In this document: positions 27,302-37,567 of the stretch, piece by piece | Numbering within the stretch: position 1 is the stretch's first letter | Layout of the letters: each line of letters begins with the position of its first letter | Assembly (NCBI RefSeq): GCF_017349355.1 | Contig: NZ_JAFMPM010000008.1 | Location: 930,001-994,000, forward strand | Direction of reading: 5' to 3' | Length of the DNA stretch: 64,000 nucleotides | Origin: Thiothrix fructosivorans | Lineage (GTDB): Bacteria; Pseudomonadota; Gammaproteobacteria; Thiotrichales; Thiotrichaceae | Translations under genes and position numbers: made by a program | The notes under the pieces: generated by a model | The model's input: the letters and a program-made list of their open reading frames with translations, nothing else | The model's database searches: none | What the model was told of the DNA's origin: nothing

Positions 27302-27721
27302 ATGCCGATGAATACACCACCGCGTTTGATACCTGTTGATTTGCTGCAACATCAGCAGGCGTTACGCCAATGCACGCTGTGTCCGCAGATGATTCGCCCC
27401 GTCATTACAGGCGATCCCGTGTTATCGCCCGTCATGTCCATCGGGCAAGCGCCGGGGATTCACGAAGCCAAAGTCATGCGCCCGTTTGGTTGGACAGCCG
27501 GTAAAACCTTGTTCAAATGGTTTGAGGGTATTGGTTTGGATGAGGAGGCGTTTCGCCAACGGGTGTACATGTCTGCCGTCTGTCGATCGCTGCCGCATCC
27601 GTCTGGTTTATCAACGTGGCCTCGTACCGAACCGGGCAAAACTTTGTTGCAAGATGCACTGCAAGCGATGGCAGCGCATCCCGCATGGCAGCGTTTGTTA
27701 GAGACTGAACGCCGAGAGTAA
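27302..27721 (+). pseudogene. Uracil-DNA glycosylase-like protein with an internal in-frame deletion
   Basis: 139 residues against about 200 for the family. The N-terminal half is intact: QCTLCPQMIRPVI with its CxxC, then IGQAPGIHEAKVMRPFGWTAGK (water-activating motif region) and VYMSAVCR. That last motif joins directly to the C-terminal family motif LPHPSGLSTW. The segment between them in relatives, with the Cys cluster partner and the central sheet around RLIIPVG, is missing. The junction lies near 27580-27592. The reading frame is kept, but a working fold is unlikely. Its 3' end overlaps bamB by 24 bp convergently. Confidence 0.7.
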
Positions 27722-28861
27722 GCCGTTTTTGCCCAAGGTATACACCGTGTTGCCGTCTTTGACGGGGGCAACAGTGTAACCGGCTTTGTCACCTTGTACG
27801 CGTGCGGCAATTTGCCCATTGCTGGTATTGACCCAATGCACATAGCCTTGGTAATCACCGATCACGAGGTATTGCCCCAGCAAGGTTGGGGCGGTGGGCT
27901 GACGGCGTTGTAGATCGTCCATTTTCCAGACAGGTGTGCCGCTGAGGGGGGCAAGTTTCCACAAATCCCCCGTATCGCTGCTGGTGTATAACCCGTTCGG
28001 ATCAGCATCCACGCCGGTATAGCTAGAGTAGGGCGCTGCCCACGCCATTTCACCGTTACGCATATTGATGCCAGCAATACGCCCGTTGTAGCTGGTGGCA
28101 AACAGGGCTTCACCCAAGGCTTTCATTTCGCCATCCACGTCGGTCATGCGGTCAAGATCACTCTTGCCACGCGGTTCGGATAGGGTAATTTCCCACAGAC
28201 CTTTACCGGATTGCATATCAAAAGCGGTGACGACCCCGCTGTCAAAGCCTGCAATCACCATGCCGCCAACCACTAGCGGGGTGCTTGCACCGCGTAAGGA
28301 GAGCGTGGGGTTTTTGCGTTCTTGCTGCCAGATGACTTGCCCACTTTGCAGCGCTAAGCCGTGCAAACCGCCGTTGCTGGTGCGGAAGACGACGATCCCG
28401 TTTTTGGGTGGGGAAACGGCTAAGACTTCGCTACCCAGCGGGGTTTTCCAGACGATTTTGCCGGTTTGGCGATCCAGTGCGAGGGCGTTGCCCTTGCCTG
28501 TGCCAAGAAAGACACCGCCTTCACCACTGCTGACACCGCCCGTGACATCGCCATCCAACGCGGTTTTCCAGAGAAGACTGCCGTTGACTTTGCTCCATGC
28601 ACTGGCGGCGCTGCCTCCAGCAACCAAGACTGCACTGGCATCCACTTGTGGGTGAATGCGCACGTAGTCTTTGCCTGCGCCGCTGCCCGTGCTGACTTGC
28701 CAGAGAGTGCGTACCGTTGCGGTGGGCTTGAGGTCTTTCAAGGTTTTGGGCAGCGTAGCACTGTCGGTTTTAGTCGGCATGACGGCTGACGTCATTTGCG
28801 AGAAGGTGCTGCACCCCGTGAGGGCAACAGCAATCAGTACGGCGGCAGTGGTATTTTTCAT
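27698..28861 (-). CDS. bamB: Outer membrane assembly lipoprotein BamB
   Basis: A 387-residue outer-membrane lipoprotein of the BAM complex that helps insert beta-barrel proteins. The signal peptide ends in lipobox LTGC. The rest is an eight-bladed PQQ-type beta-propeller with repeated blades such as GALFWK/GKIVWKTPLG, SGQVIWQQE, GEMAWAAPY and NGQIAARVQG. It lies 11 bp after yfgM in the order hisS-yfgM-bamB usual in gammaproteobacteria. The usual next gene der is not present; a UDG remnant faces it instead. Confidence 0.95.
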   Translation of the reverse strand: MKNTTAAVLIAVALTGCSTFSQMTSAVMPTKTDSATLPKTLKDLKPTATVRTLWQVSTGSGAGKDYVRIHPQVDASAVLVAGGSAASAWSKVNGSLLWKTALDGDVTGGVSSGEGGVFLGTGKGNALALDRQTGKIVWKTPLGSEVLAVSPPKNGIVVFRTSNGGLHGLALQSGQVIWQQERKNPTLSLRGASTPLVVGGMVIAGFDSGVVTAFDMQSGKGLWEITLSEPRGKSDLDRMTDVDGEMKALGEALFATSYNGRIAGINMRNGEMAWAAPYSSYTGVDADPNGLYTSSDTGDLWKLAPLSGTPVWKMDDLQRRQPTAPTLLGQYLVIGDYQGYVHWVNTSNGQIAARVQGDKAGYTVAPVKDGNTVYTLGKNGLLSAFSL

Positions 28862-28872
28862 GGCATCCTTGA

Positions 28873-29499
28873 TTAAGTTCCCGTACCGAGGTTGTCACGC
28901 TTCAGCTTGATCACCTCGCTGGCGTTACCCGCCGCGCCGACCATGGCTTTGTCATAAGCGGCGCGTGCTTCGGTAGGTTTATTTTGAGCGACATAAATAT
29001 CGCCTTGCAATTCGTCAAGCAGCGCTTGATAAGCGGCTGGATAGGTTTGCTTGGTGAGCGTCAGGGCTTCGTCGACTTTTTTCATCGCCAGCAGCACGCG
29101 TGCTAAACGAATACTCGCCAAGTGTTTGTAATCGTCTTCCTTGCTGTTGTCGATAACCCAGCGCAAAGCAGTGGCAGCAGGTTCGTATTCACCTTTTTCT
29201 GCGTATTGCTGGGCTGCTTTTAGGCTAGCAATCGCTGCATACGGAGTGGATGCGTAGTCGTTTTGCAGCGTCTGGATGTTGATTTTGGCTTGATCCATTG
29301 ACGTTGCACTGGCTTTATCGACTTTAGCATACAGTGCTGAGGCTTCTGTAGCGGTATTGGCTTGATAATCTTGCCAATATTGCCAGCCAAACAGCCCGCC
29401 AATCGCGAGTGCAATCCCCGCCATGACGGAGGTGCCGTTTTCTTTCCACCAATTTTTAAGGTCTTCGACTTTTTCGTCGTCGGTTTTGTAATCAGACAT
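28873..29499 (-). CDS. yfgM: YfgM-family SecYEG-associated tetratricopeptide protein
   Basis: A 208-residue protein with a short cytosolic N-terminus, one membrane helix (about residues 23-40, VMAGIALAIGGLFGWQYW) and a periplasmic TPR-like domain. YfgM works with PpiD at the Sec translocon as a periplasmic chaperone helper. The N-terminal EKVEDLKNWWKENGT is the family signature. It lies between hisS and bamB, as in E. coli. Confidence 0.93.
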   Translation of the reverse strand: MSDYKTDDEKVEDLKNWWKENGTSVMAGIALAIGGLFGWQYWQDYQANTATEASALYAKVDKASATSMDQAKINIQTLQNDYASTPYAAIASLKAAQQYAEKGEYEPAATALRWVIDNSKEDDYKHLASIRLARVLLAMKKVDEALTLTKQTYPAAYQALLDELQGDIYVAQNKPTEARAAYDKAMVGAAGNASEVIKLKRDNLGTGT

Positions 29500-29534
29500 C
29501 AGTTTGCCCCTGAGTGAGAGTATTTAAGGTTAAT

Positions 29535-30815
29535 TTATTGTGTTTTTTCAAGCAAAACGGCAAGTTGCTGCGCTACTTGGTTGAGGGAAAGGGTAATCTG
29601 CTCACTGCCATCGCGCAAGGGTTTGAGACCGATTTCACCCCGTTCCACTTCGTTTTCGCCCAGAATCAGCGCGAAACGGGCAGTGGATTTGTCGGCGCGT
29701 TTCATTTGTGTTTTGAAACTGCCTTCGCCGCCATTGCTGATCAAGCGTAAGTTTGGCAACGCATCCCGCACGGTTTCAGCGAGTGCCAAACCCGCTTGAA
29801 TGGCGGTTTTGCCAGCCATAATGAGGAACACATCTGGTGCGGTAACAGGAATGGCAATGCCTTGGGTTTCCAGCAATAGAATCAAGCGTTCCATGCCCAT
29901 GCCGAAGCCGACACCGGGGGTGGGTTTGCCGCCGAGTTGTTCTACCAAGCCATCGTAACGCCCGCCAGCACACACGGTGCTTTGTGCGCCAAGATCATCT
30001 GTTACCCACTCGAACACCATGTGAGTGTAATAATCCAGCCCACGTACCAGCCGTTGGTTGACTTCATAAGCAATGCCCATGCTATCCAACAACGAACGCA
30101 AGGTCGCAAAATGTTCGCGGGAAACCGCATCCAGATGATCGTGCAAGCTCGGTGCGCCTGCCACGATGTCTTTCAGATCGGGGTTTTTGGTATCCAAAAT
30201 GCGCAGCGGATTGGTGTGCAAGCGGCGTTTGGAATCGTCATCCAAATGCGCTTCATGCGCCGTGAAATAGTCCACCAGTAATGCACGGTAGGCGTGGCGT
30301 GATTCGGGCGTGCCGAGTGTGTTCAGTTCCAAGCGTAGGTTGCGGATACCGAGGGTTTTCCACAAGCGAGCGGTCATGGCGATGAGCTCAGCATCAATAT
30401 CGGGACCAGCCATACCGAACGCTTCCACACCGATTTGGTGGAATTGACGGTAACGCCCTTTTTGCGGACGTTCGTGGCGGAACATAGGGCCGGTATACCA
30501 CAGGCGTTGCTGTTGGTTGTGGAAAAGTCCGTGCTGAATACCTGCGCGAATGCAACCGGCTGTGCCTTCCGGGCGCAAGCTCAAGCTGTCGTCGTTACGG
30601 TCGGCAAAGGTGTACATTTCCTTTTCGACAATATCGGTGACTTCGCCGACGGCGCGTGAAAACAGGTCAGTTTGCTCGACGATGGGCATCCGAATTTCGC
30701 TGTAGCCGTAGCGGTTCAGCAAGGTGCGGGCGGTATTTTCAAGGTATTGCCATGCGGGCGTAGCCTCCGGAAGAATGTCATTCATGCCTCGGATGGATTG
30801 GATATTTTTGCTCAT
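29535..30815 (-). CDS. hisS: Histidyl-tRNA synthetase
   Basis: A 426-residue class II synthetase charging tRNA-His. Motif 1 starts in [18 protein letters not shown], motif 2 is [24 protein letters not shown]-like ([14 protein letters not shown] seen), and the histidine-specific motif [16 protein letters not shown] and motif 3 GFGMGMERL are present. A C-terminal anticodon domain follows (about 330-420). Its start is 2 bp after the rodZ stop. ispG, often placed between rodZ and hisS, is absent. Confidence 0.97.
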   Translation of the reverse strand: MSKNIQSIRGMNDILPEATPAWQYLENTARTLLNRYGYSEIRMPIVEQTDLFSRAVGEVTDIVEKEMYTFADRNDDSLSLRPEGTAGCIRAGIQHGLFHNQQQRLWYTGPMFRHERPQKGRYRQFHQIGVEAFGMAGPDIDAELIAMTARLWKTLGIRNLRLELNTLGTPESRHAYRALLVDYFTAHEAHLDDDSKRRLHTNPLRILDTKNPDLKDIVAGAPSLHDHLDAVSREHFATLRSLLDSMGIAYEVNQRLVRGLDYYTHMVFEWVTDDLGAQSTVCAGGRYDGLVEQLGGKPTPGVGFGMGMERLILLLETQGIAIPVTAPDVFLIMAGKTAIQAGLALAETVRDALPNLRLISNGGEGSFKTQMKRADKSTARFALILGENEVERGEIGLKPLRDGSEQITLSLNQVAQQLAVLLEKTQ

Positions 30816-30817
30816 GC

Positions 30818-31993
30818 TTACTCGACTCGGAAACGGGCAACACTGCCTTTGGTGTGAGGGGCTAAATCAAAGGGCTGACCGTTGACGAAAATTTTCACGC
30901 CGGGTGCATTGCCGATTTTCACATTCAATGGCGGAGTGGCTTTGAATTCTTTGATATTGCCTGAAGTGTTGAGTGATTCAAACAGGGTTTTTTTATCATC
31001 ACCTTTGATCTGCATCCATACTTCTTCAGTAAATTCCATTTTAATGCTGATTTCACCCGCCACTAGCGGAGCAGCCGCATCCGCCGCAGCGGTTGCCACC
31101 GTCGCGGGTGGAGTGGTGGTGGTAGCGCTTGGTGTCGCCGTTGTTTCTGGTGTTGTCGCAGCAGGTGTCGTGGCTGCTGTTGCAGGTGGTGTTACGCTGT
31201 TTGCCACAGGAGCGCTGGTCGGGGTGACAACCGTGGTATCCGCTGTTGGGGTTGCTGCAACGTCAGTGCTAGGTGTTGCAGCGGTTTTGGTTTCCACAGT
31301 GGCTTTTTCTGCTTCAGGTGTTGCCACGGTAGGTGCTACGGGCGCAGCAACAGGCGGAGTTACTAACGTTGGTGTTGCCGGTGTCGCTGCCGCCAGTGTT
31401 GCGGCTTGCTGTTGTTGGAGTTGTTGCGCGGCTTGATCTTTTTCGCGTTCCATTGCTTCTTTTTGCGCAACGTAAGCATCCATTGCCGACGGTGGACGCG
31501 GTACATCGGGCGGGTTGGTTTGTGCCGAGAACGCTGACCAAGTGTGGTTAGCCCAGTCACGTACCCCCGGAATCATGGAAAATAGCCCCAGCAATAACAC
31601 CAATGCCCCAAAGCCAATGAACTTCAGGGTCGAGCTGGACATCGCTGGCTGTGCCACTTTGTTCAACGGGCGGGCAGGCGCAAAGTGATGTGCAATTTCA
31701 TCCGGTTTTGCACCGCGCAAGGCTTCATAGACACGAATCAACTCTTTCGCGTCAATATCCGCCAGTTTGGAATAGCCGCGCAGATAGCCGCGCACATACG
31801 GTGGCTCTGGCAAATGGGCAAAGTCTTCGGCTTCTAATGCCCGCAAAATATGGGTGGACAGGTGCAATTCTTCCGCTGCCTGTTCGATGTCAAGCCCCGC
31901 TTTTTCACGGCATTGCACGAGTTGTGCAGTCAAATCGCCGGGCTGTACCGTTGAAGATGTCCTTTCTTCGACTGAGGTGGCTGTCTCTGTCAC
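30818..31993 (-). CDS. rodZ: RodZ-like cell-shape protein (HTH, TM, DUF4115)
   Basis: A 391-residue bitopic membrane protein that links MreB to the elongation machinery. The N-terminal helix-turn-helix is at about residues 25-95 ([21 protein letters not shown] and [18 protein letters not shown]). A membrane helix lies at about 125-145. A long Ala/Thr/Pro-rich periplasmic linker of about 150 residues is encoded by a GC-repetitive stretch. A C-terminal DUF4115 domain contains [18 protein letters not shown] and ends SVARFRVE. The linker is longer than in E. coli (337 residues in total). It lies between pilF and hisS. Confidence 0.9.
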   Translation of the reverse strand: MTETATSVEERTSSTVQPGDLTAQLVQCREKAGLDIEQAAEELHLSTHILRALEAEDFAHLPEPPYVRGYLRGYSKLADIDAKELIRVYEALRGAKPDEIAHHFAPARPLNKVAQPAMSSSTLKFIGFGALVLLLGLFSMIPGVRDWANHTWSAFSAQTNPPDVPRPPSAMDAYVAQKEAMEREKDQAAQQLQQQQAATLAAATPATPTLVTPPVAAPVAPTVATPEAEKATVETKTAATPSTDVAATPTADTTVVTPTSAPVANSVTPPATAATTPAATTPETTATPSATTTTPPATVATAAADAAAPLVAGEISIKMEFTEEVWMQIKGDDKKTLFESLNTSGNIKEFKATPPLNVKIGNAPGVKIFVNGQPFDLAPHTKGSVARFRVE

Positions 31994-32011
31994 ATGTCCT
32001 CCAATTTTTTA

Positions 32012-32746
32012 TCAATCAATTTGGCTGGCGGCAGGGCTGTCTGGAAATTTTGCCCGTAGCTCGGTCGCACAGGCATCCGCTTTTTCCGTTTCATTTAAAC
32101 GCGTTTGCACCTGATAACACAGCCATAGGCTGTCCGGCGTTGCTGGTGCATTGTCATTATAGCGGTAAAGGAAGGCTTCTGCTTTGGCAGACTCACCTTT
32201 TTCATGGTGGAGTTTGCCCATCTGGTAGAGGGCTTCCGAGAAACGGTTATTTTTTTCCAATGCTTGCCGGAAATAGGTTTCGGCTTGCACAATATTGCCC
32301 GCTTTTTTGGTGCAAATACCGGCATTGGTGTAGGCAAATTCGGGCGTTTTATACAGCGGGTCGCGCACCGCTGCCATAAATGCCTTATCCGCGTCGGCGT
32401 ATTTGCCAGTACGGCACAGGTAAGAGCCGTAATTATTCAGCAAATCCGAATCTTGCGGGGTCAGGCTCATGGCTTCACGGAAGTGCTTGCCCGCTTTAGC
32501 ATCGTTACCTAAACGCTCTTGCAGCAAAGCGTAATAGTGGTGCGCAGGTGCTGAACTGTCATCTTGCGCGAGGGCTTTTTCCAGATTCATATTGGCTAAA
32601 TCCAAACGCCCTTTTTGCAAATAGCCGACACCAAGCTGGGTGTAATAACTCCCTGCTTTGTCGCTTTCAGATGAGGATGTCGTGGAGCAGCCCCCTATAA
32701 TGCTGCTCATTAACAGGAGAAAAAACGTCTGTTTTATTGTTTTCAT
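32012..32746 (-). CDS. pilF: Type IV pilus biogenesis TPR lipoprotein PilF/PilW
   Basis: A 244-residue lipoprotein with signal peptide and lipobox IGGC, then six TPR units (for example YYTQLGVGYLQKGRLDLANM and ALYQMGKLHHEKGESAKAE). PilF/PilW is the pilotin that carries the PilQ secretin to the outer membrane and allows pilus extension. It follows rlmN by 9 bp, the classical order. Other pilus genes are not in the window. Confidence 0.93.
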   Translation of the reverse strand: MKTIKQTFFLLLMSSIIGGCSTTSSSESDKAGSYYTQLGVGYLQKGRLDLANMNLEKALAQDDSSAPAHHYYALLQERLGNDAKAGKHFREAMSLTPQDSDLLNNYGSYLCRTGKYADADKAFMAAVRDPLYKTPEFAYTNAGICTKKAGNIVQAETYFRQALEKNNRFSEALYQMGKLHHEKGESAKAEAFLYRYNDNAPATPDSLWLCYQVQTRLNETEKADACATELRAKFPDSPAASQID

Positions 32747-32755
32747 TGCTATTAT

Positions 32756-33859
32756 CTACCGTTCTATGCGGGCGAAATGAATCTCTCTGCGGCTTTTGTC
32801 GTTGACTTGACCGGCCAGTTGGCCACAGGCAGCGTCAATATCGTCGCCGCGTGTTTTTCTGGTGATTACAGTATAACCAGCTTCGGACAGAATATCACGG
32901 AAGCGGTGTATCCGGTTGTTACTAGAGCGTTTATAGCGCGTTTCAGGAAACGGGTTGAACGGAATCAGGTTGATTTTCGAGGGAATGCCCTTGAGTATTT
33001 TTGCCAGTTGAATGGCATGTTCGTCACGGTCGTTGATGCCATCCAGCATCACGTATTCCCACGTAATGTGATTGCGCTCGGTGGTTTTTTTGTCCAAGAA
33101 CTGGCGGCACATGGCGAGCAAGTCCTTGATCGGGTATTTGCGGTTCAGCGGAACCAGTTGGTCACGCAATGCGTCATTCGGTGCGTGCAAGGAAACGGCG
33201 AGTGAAACATCCAGCGTATCGGCTAATCGATCCAATGCAGGTAATACGCCAGAGGTGCTGAGGGTGACACGGCGTTTGCTCAGACCGTAAGCATTATCAT
33301 CCATCATCAGGCGCAAGGCATTGATGACGTTATCGAAATTCAGCAAGGGTTCGCCCATGCCCATCATCACCACATTGCTGACGACGCGAGCGCCTTTGGG
33401 ATCAGCTTGCAAGGTGCGTTTGGCAACCCACAATTGCCCGATGATTTCCGCCGTCGTTAAATTACGGTTGAAACCTTGGCGAGCGGTGGAGCAGAAGGTG
33501 CAATCCAGCGCACAACCGACTTGCGAGGAAATGCATAGCGTTCCCCGGTCGTCTTCTGGGATGAATACGGTTTCAATGGCATTGCCATCGTCCAGCCGCA
33601 GTAGCCACTTGTGTGTGCCATCAGCGGATTGTTGATCCATCACGATTTCCGGGGCGCGAATCACGGCATTATCCGTTAAAAATTGGCGCAGCGGTTTGCT
33701 GATATTGGTCATCTGGTCAACACTGTCGACATTAAGCTGGTGCAGCCATTTGATGATTTGTGTGGCACGAAACGGCTTTTCACCGATGGAGGTGAAATAC
33801 GCTTTCAGCCCTTCATGGCTAAAATCCAGCAGATTGACTTTCTTAACAGTGTCAGACAC
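32756..33859 (-). CDS. rlmN: Dual-specificity rRNA/tRNA adenine-C2 methyltransferase RlmN
   Basis: A 367-residue radical-SAM enzyme methylating A2503 of 23S rRNA and A37 of some tRNAs. The radical-SAM cluster motif reads [15 protein letters not shown] (CxxxCxxC). The SAM site [16 protein letters not shown] and the C-terminal catalytic Cys in [13 protein letters not shown] are visible. It follows ndk by 19 bp. Confidence 0.97.
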   Translation of the reverse strand: MSDTVKKVNLLDFSHEGLKAYFTSIGEKPFRATQIIKWLHQLNVDSVDQMTNISKPLRQFLTDNAVIRAPEIVMDQQSADGTHKWLLRLDDGNAIETVFIPEDDRGTLCISSQVGCALDCTFCSTARQGFNRNLTTAEIIGQLWVAKRTLQADPKGARVVSNVVMMGMGEPLLNFDNVINALRLMMDDNAYGLSKRRVTLSTSGVLPALDRLADTLDVSLAVSLHAPNDALRDQLVPLNRKYPIKDLLAMCRQFLDKKTTERNHITWEYVMLDGINDRDEHAIQLAKILKGIPSKINLIPFNPFPETRYKRSSNNRIHRFRDILSEAGYTVITRKTRGDDIDAACGQLAGQVNDKSRREIHFARIER

Positions 33860-33878
33860 AGATGACGTTTACCTTAAA

Positions 33879-34310
33879 TTAACGAGTACGTGGGCACAGA
33901 CCGTCTGTACCGAAGAAGTAAGCGATTTCAATCGCAGCATTTTCTGCGCTGTCAGAACCGTGAACGGCATTTTCGTCAATGGAATCAGCGAAGTCTGCAC
34001 GGATTGTACCAGCGTCTGCATTCTTAGGGTTAGTAGCACCCATCAATTCGCGGTTTTTAGTGACAGCGTTTTCGCCTTCCAGTACTTGTACCATAACAGG
34101 GCCAGACGTCATGAATGCAACCAAATCACCAAAGAAAGGGCGCTCTTTGTGTACCGCGTAGAAACCTTCAGCGCGTTCTTGGCTCAGGTGAACCATTTTC
34201 GCAGCAACGATTTTCAGACCAGCGTTTTCAAAACGGCTGTAGATCTGACCGATCACGTTTTTAGCTACTGCGTCAGGTTTGATAATGGAAATAGTTTGTT
34301 CAACTGCCAT
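33879..34310 (-). CDS. ndk: Nucleoside diphosphate kinase
   Basis: A 143-residue enzyme equalising NTP pools through a phosphohistidine. Start [20 protein letters not shown] and active-site segment [12 protein letters not shown] (phospho-His) are textbook. It is the first gene of the minus-strand run to bamB; a promoter is expected in 34311-34470, shared divergently with the lipoprotein gene. Confidence 0.98.
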   Translation of the reverse strand: MAVEQTISIIKPDAVAKNVIGQIYSRFENAGLKIVAAKMVHLSQERAEGFYAVHKERPFFGDLVAFMTSGPVMVQVLEGENAVTKNRELMGATNPKNADAGTIRADFADSIDENAVHGSDSAENAAIEIAYFFGTDGLCPRTR

Positions 34311-34470
34311 GCGGAATACTCCAATAAAAGGTTAAGGCTATAATGAGGGCGCAATTGTAATGGGTGTGCATCATGCAGGCAAAGCATATTCATCGCATCC
34401 TGCGTAAACCCCGTGCTAGACTCCCTATCTACTGGTAAATCACAAGCAAAAATTGACTAAAGGACTAACT

Positions 34471-36183
34471 ATGCTGGCTAAATTGACCCAATTGGTCGTG
34501 ATGGGCGGAATTCTGTCGTTAGGTGTTAGCGGCTGCGGTACACCGACAGGCAAGACGGCAACGGATACGGCAGGCAGCGCGTCAACCACGACGTTAGCCG
34601 CCAGAGGCGCATTATCAACCAATAACGCCGCCTCACCCATCGGTATGAATACCAATGAAGTAATGGAAAGCGACGCGAGTATGCCGTTTATCGACCTGAT
34701 GCGTGCGGCAATGCCGTTTGAAGAAGCCAGCCCGTGGTTGACCAAGGGCAATGTCACGTATGATGCAAACGGTTGGCCTAGTAATCTGAATGGCGGTCAA
34801 GCCGGTACGCGTTTCCTCTCCAATCTGCCCGCCGCAGTAATTCCCGAAGGCACGTATACCGTGCTCTATGACGGCGAAGGCGAAATTCAGTACATGAACG
34901 ATGCCACGCTGGTCGAGCGCAAAGCAGGCGTTGATACCATTACCATCGCTGCGGGTAGCGACAATATGCTGAATACCTCGCTGCTGATTACTCGCAGTAA
35001 CCCGCAAAATTACGTGCGTAATATTCGCATTTTGCCCCCTGGCGGTATTTGCTCCAGCAACCCGTTCCAGCGTGTTGCCTCAGCCGCAGCCTGTGGTGGC
35101 AATTACCAATCATTCGTGGAAAACGCGGGCAGCATCGTATTTAACCCCGATTTCATGAACTTCATGAAAGATTTCCGTGCCATCCGTTTCATGAACATGA
35201 GCGGTGTGACGCGCAGTACCGAGCGTGCATGGTCAGACCGCAACACCCTCAGTAAAGCCGCGTGGGGTGGTAAAGAAGGTTCACGCGGTGCGCCGTTGGA
35301 AATTCAAGTTGAATTGGCGAACCGTTTGAACGCTGATCCGTGGTTCACACTGCCTCATGCTGCCGATGATAATTACGTGCGCGAATTTGCGTCTTACGTG
35401 AAGCAGCATTTGAATAGCAACCTCAAGCCGCATATCGAATACAGCAACGAAGCGTGGAACACGATTTTCACTCAAGCCAACTACATGATCGACATGGGTA
35501 TGAAACTGGGGCTGGATACCAACGCCCAACGTGCTGGCAATCGTTATTACTCGCAACGTTCGGTCGAGATTTTCACTATTTGGGAAGGTGTTTACGGCGG
35601 TTCACAGCGTTTGGTGCGTATCCTCGCGGGCTGGACGGTGAATGATAAACTGAGTGAAACCCTTTTGACGCACAAAGATGCCTACAAGCATGTGGATGCC
35701 TTGGCGATTGGCCCGTATGTGTTTGGGGGTCATGCGGAATTACGCACGGTGGGCAGCGTTGATCAGGCGTTTGATTTGATCAATAACCCCGTTTACCGTC
35801 ATTCTCTTGAGAAAGAATTGGGGTATGTACGGATGCAAAAGGCGATTACCGATAAATACGGGATTCGCTTGATTGCGTATGAAGCAGGTCAAGGTTTGGC
35901 GGATTTCAAAACCAAAACGGATGAAGAAATGCCGAACCCGATGTTATTTGCGGCGAATCGTGACCCACGGATGCGTGATGTTTACGCCCGTTTGTTGAGC
36001 GGTTGGAAGGCTGAAGGCGGTACATTATTCATGCACTACACTGCACCGCGCACGTTTACCAAGCATGGCCCGTGGGGTACGAAGGAATACATTACCCAAC
36101 CCGCTAGCCAAGCACCGAAGTATCAGGCATTGCTGGACTTCATCGGTAGCACGCCGTGCTGGTGGGATGGTTGCAAGCGTTAA
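34471..36183 (+). CDS. Lipoprotein with clan-A glycoside-hydrolase-like barrel
   Basis: A 570-residue exported lipoprotein with signal peptide and lipobox VSGC near residue 20. After a disordered Thr/Ala linker comes a beta-rich domain (about 60-200) and then a barrel-like domain. The barrel carries PHIEYSNEAWN with Asn-Glu327 and IAYEAGQGL with Glu471, the spacing expected for acid/base and nucleophile in GH5-like clan-A hydrolases. Relatives are often labelled cellulose-binding proteins. The substrate is unknown; sheath or extracellular polysaccharide is possible in a filamentous organism. ATG 34471 is chosen for its AAGGA ribosome site and signal peptide. The aminopeptidase gene starts 10 bp later. 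Confidence 0.75.
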   Translation: MLAKLTQLVVMGGILSLGVSGCGTPTGKTATDTAGSASTTTLAARGALSTNNAASPIGMNTNEVMESDASMPFIDLMRAAMPFEEASPWLTKGNVTYDANGWPSNLNGGQAGTRFLSNLPAAVIPEGTYTVLYDGEGEIQYMNDATLVERKAGVDTITIAAGSDNMLNTSLLITRSNPQNYVRNIRILPPGGICSSNPFQRVASAAACGGNYQSFVENAGSIVFNPDFMNFMKDFRAIRFMNMSGVTRSTERAWSDRNTLSKAAWGGKEGSRGAPLEIQVELANRLNADPWFTLPHAADDNYVREFASYVKQHLNSNLKPHIEYSNEAWNTIFTQANYMIDMGMKLGLDTNAQRAGNRYYSQRSVEIFTIWEGVYGGSQRLVRILAGWTVNDKLSETLLTHKDAYKHVDALAIGPYVFGGHAELRTVGSVDQAFDLINNPVYRHSLEKELGYVRMQKAITDKYGIRLIAYEAGQGLADFKTKTDEEMPNPMLFAANRDPRMRDVYARLLSGWKAEGGTLFMHYTAPRTFTKHGPWGTKEYITQPASQAPKYQALLDFIGSTPCWWDGCKR

Positions 36184-36193
36184 GGGGAACGCC

Positions 36194-37567
36194 ATGTTTA
36201 CACAAGAAAAACCAGAAAACTCAGTGGGTATTTACCCGCTGATGCCACAGACGTGGGAAGCCGTCAGGGTTTCCCTGCCTGATGCTGAACGGGAATGGGC
36301 AAAATTGCACGATTTCAACGCGAAAGCAGGGCAGCTTTGCCTGTTACCGAATGGGCAGGGTGGAATTAGCAAAGTGCTGGCGGGTTACGATGCCGCTGAG
36401 GGGGTGCGTTGGGCAGTGGCAGCATTGCCTAACAAATTGCCGCGTGGGCATTACCACCTGTGCAGCGATTGGTCAGATGCCGAGGTGTTGCAAGCCAGTA
36501 TTGGTTGGGGGTTAGGGTATTACCGCTTTGAGCATTACACCAAGCCGGATAATAAAGCTCGCCCCGTGTTGTATTTGGCAAGCGCCCAGCAAGAACGTGC
36601 CAAAGCCTTCGTGCAAGCGGTGGCGTTGGTGCGTGATTTGATCAATCAGCCTGCGAATCACATGATGCCGGAGCAATTGTCCGTTGCGACGGCACATTTG
36701 GCGCGTGCTTTTGACGCTGATTTCAGCGAGGTTGTCGGGGATGACTTGCTGGCGCAAAACTACCCCGCAATTCATGCCGTCGGGCGGGCTAGTGCGCATG
36801 TGCCGCGCTTACTGACACTGCGTTGGGGAAATCCCGATCACCCAGCGGTGACGTTGGTGGGCAAAGGCGTGTGTTTTGATACGGGCGGGTTGGATATTAA
36901 ACCCTCACAATTCATGCGTCTGATGAAAAAGGACATGGGCGGCGCGGCGCACGTCTTGGGTTTGGCGCAATTGATTATGCAGTTGCAACTGCCGGTGCAG
37001 TTACGCGTACTGATTGCGGCGGTGGATAATGCCATTGGTGGGGATGCGTTCCGTCCCGGTGATATTTTAGCGACACGGGCAGGCAAGTCTGTCGAAGTGG
37101 ATAACACCGATGCGGAAGGGCGTTTGGTATTGTGCGATGCGCTTGCCGAAGCAGCGACACATAAACCTGATGTGTTGATGGATTTTGCCACGTTAACGGG
37201 TGCAGCACGGGTGGCACTGGGGACGGAAATTCCGGTGTTTTTCAGCAATAACAAGGCATTGACGGTGAAACTTCAAGAGGCTTCAGCAAGCTCGGAAGAG
37301 TTGATCTGGAATTTGCCGCTGCATCGCGCTTACTTCGAGCAATTAAACAGCCGTTGCGCGGACTTCACCAACAGTGGCGGTAGCTACGGTGGGGCGATCA
37401 CCGCAGCCTTGTTCCTCAATGAATTCGTGCCGGACACGATTCCTTGGGTGCATTTCGATGTGATGGCATGGAATAACCGTGATCGTGCGGGTCGTCCAAC
37501 TGGTGGGGAGGCGATGGGATTGTTTGCCGTTTACGACTATTTAGATACCGTTTATCGGAGCAAGTGA
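36194..37567 (+). CDS. M17-family leucyl aminopeptidase
   Basis: A 457-residue cytosolic zinc/manganese aminopeptidase removing N-terminal residues from peptides. The C-terminal catalytic domain shows VGKGVCFDTGGLDIKPS (metal Lys/Asp), MKKDMGGAAHVLG, the family signature NTDAEGRLVLCDAL and DFATLTGAARVALG. The N-terminal 150 residues are the divergent M17 domain. It is shorter than E. coli PepA (503), closer to the PepB type. Start ATG 36194 has AAGGGGA ahead of it. Peptide-uptake genes lie 3-12 kb downstream, consistent with peptide use. Confidence 0.93.
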   Translation: MFTQEKPENSVGIYPLMPQTWEAVRVSLPDAEREWAKLHDFNAKAGQLCLLPNGQGGISKVLAGYDAAEGVRWAVAALPNKLPRGHYHLCSDWSDAEVLQASIGWGLGYYRFEHYTKPDNKARPVLYLASAQQERAKAFVQAVALVRDLINQPANHMMPEQLSVATAHLARAFDADFSEVVGDDLLAQNYPAIHAVGRASAHVPRLLTLRWGNPDHPAVTLVGKGVCFDTGGLDIKPSQFMRLMKKDMGGAAHVLGLAQLIMQLQLPVQLRVLIAAVDNAIGGDAFRPGDILATRAGKSVEVDNTDAEGRLVLCDALAEAATHKPDVLMDFATLTGAARVALGTEIPVFFSNNKALTVKLQEASASSEELIWNLPLHRAYFEQLNSRCADFTNSGGSYGGAITAALFLNEFVPDTIPWVHFDVMAWNNRDRAGRPTGGEAMGLFAVYDYLDTVYRSK

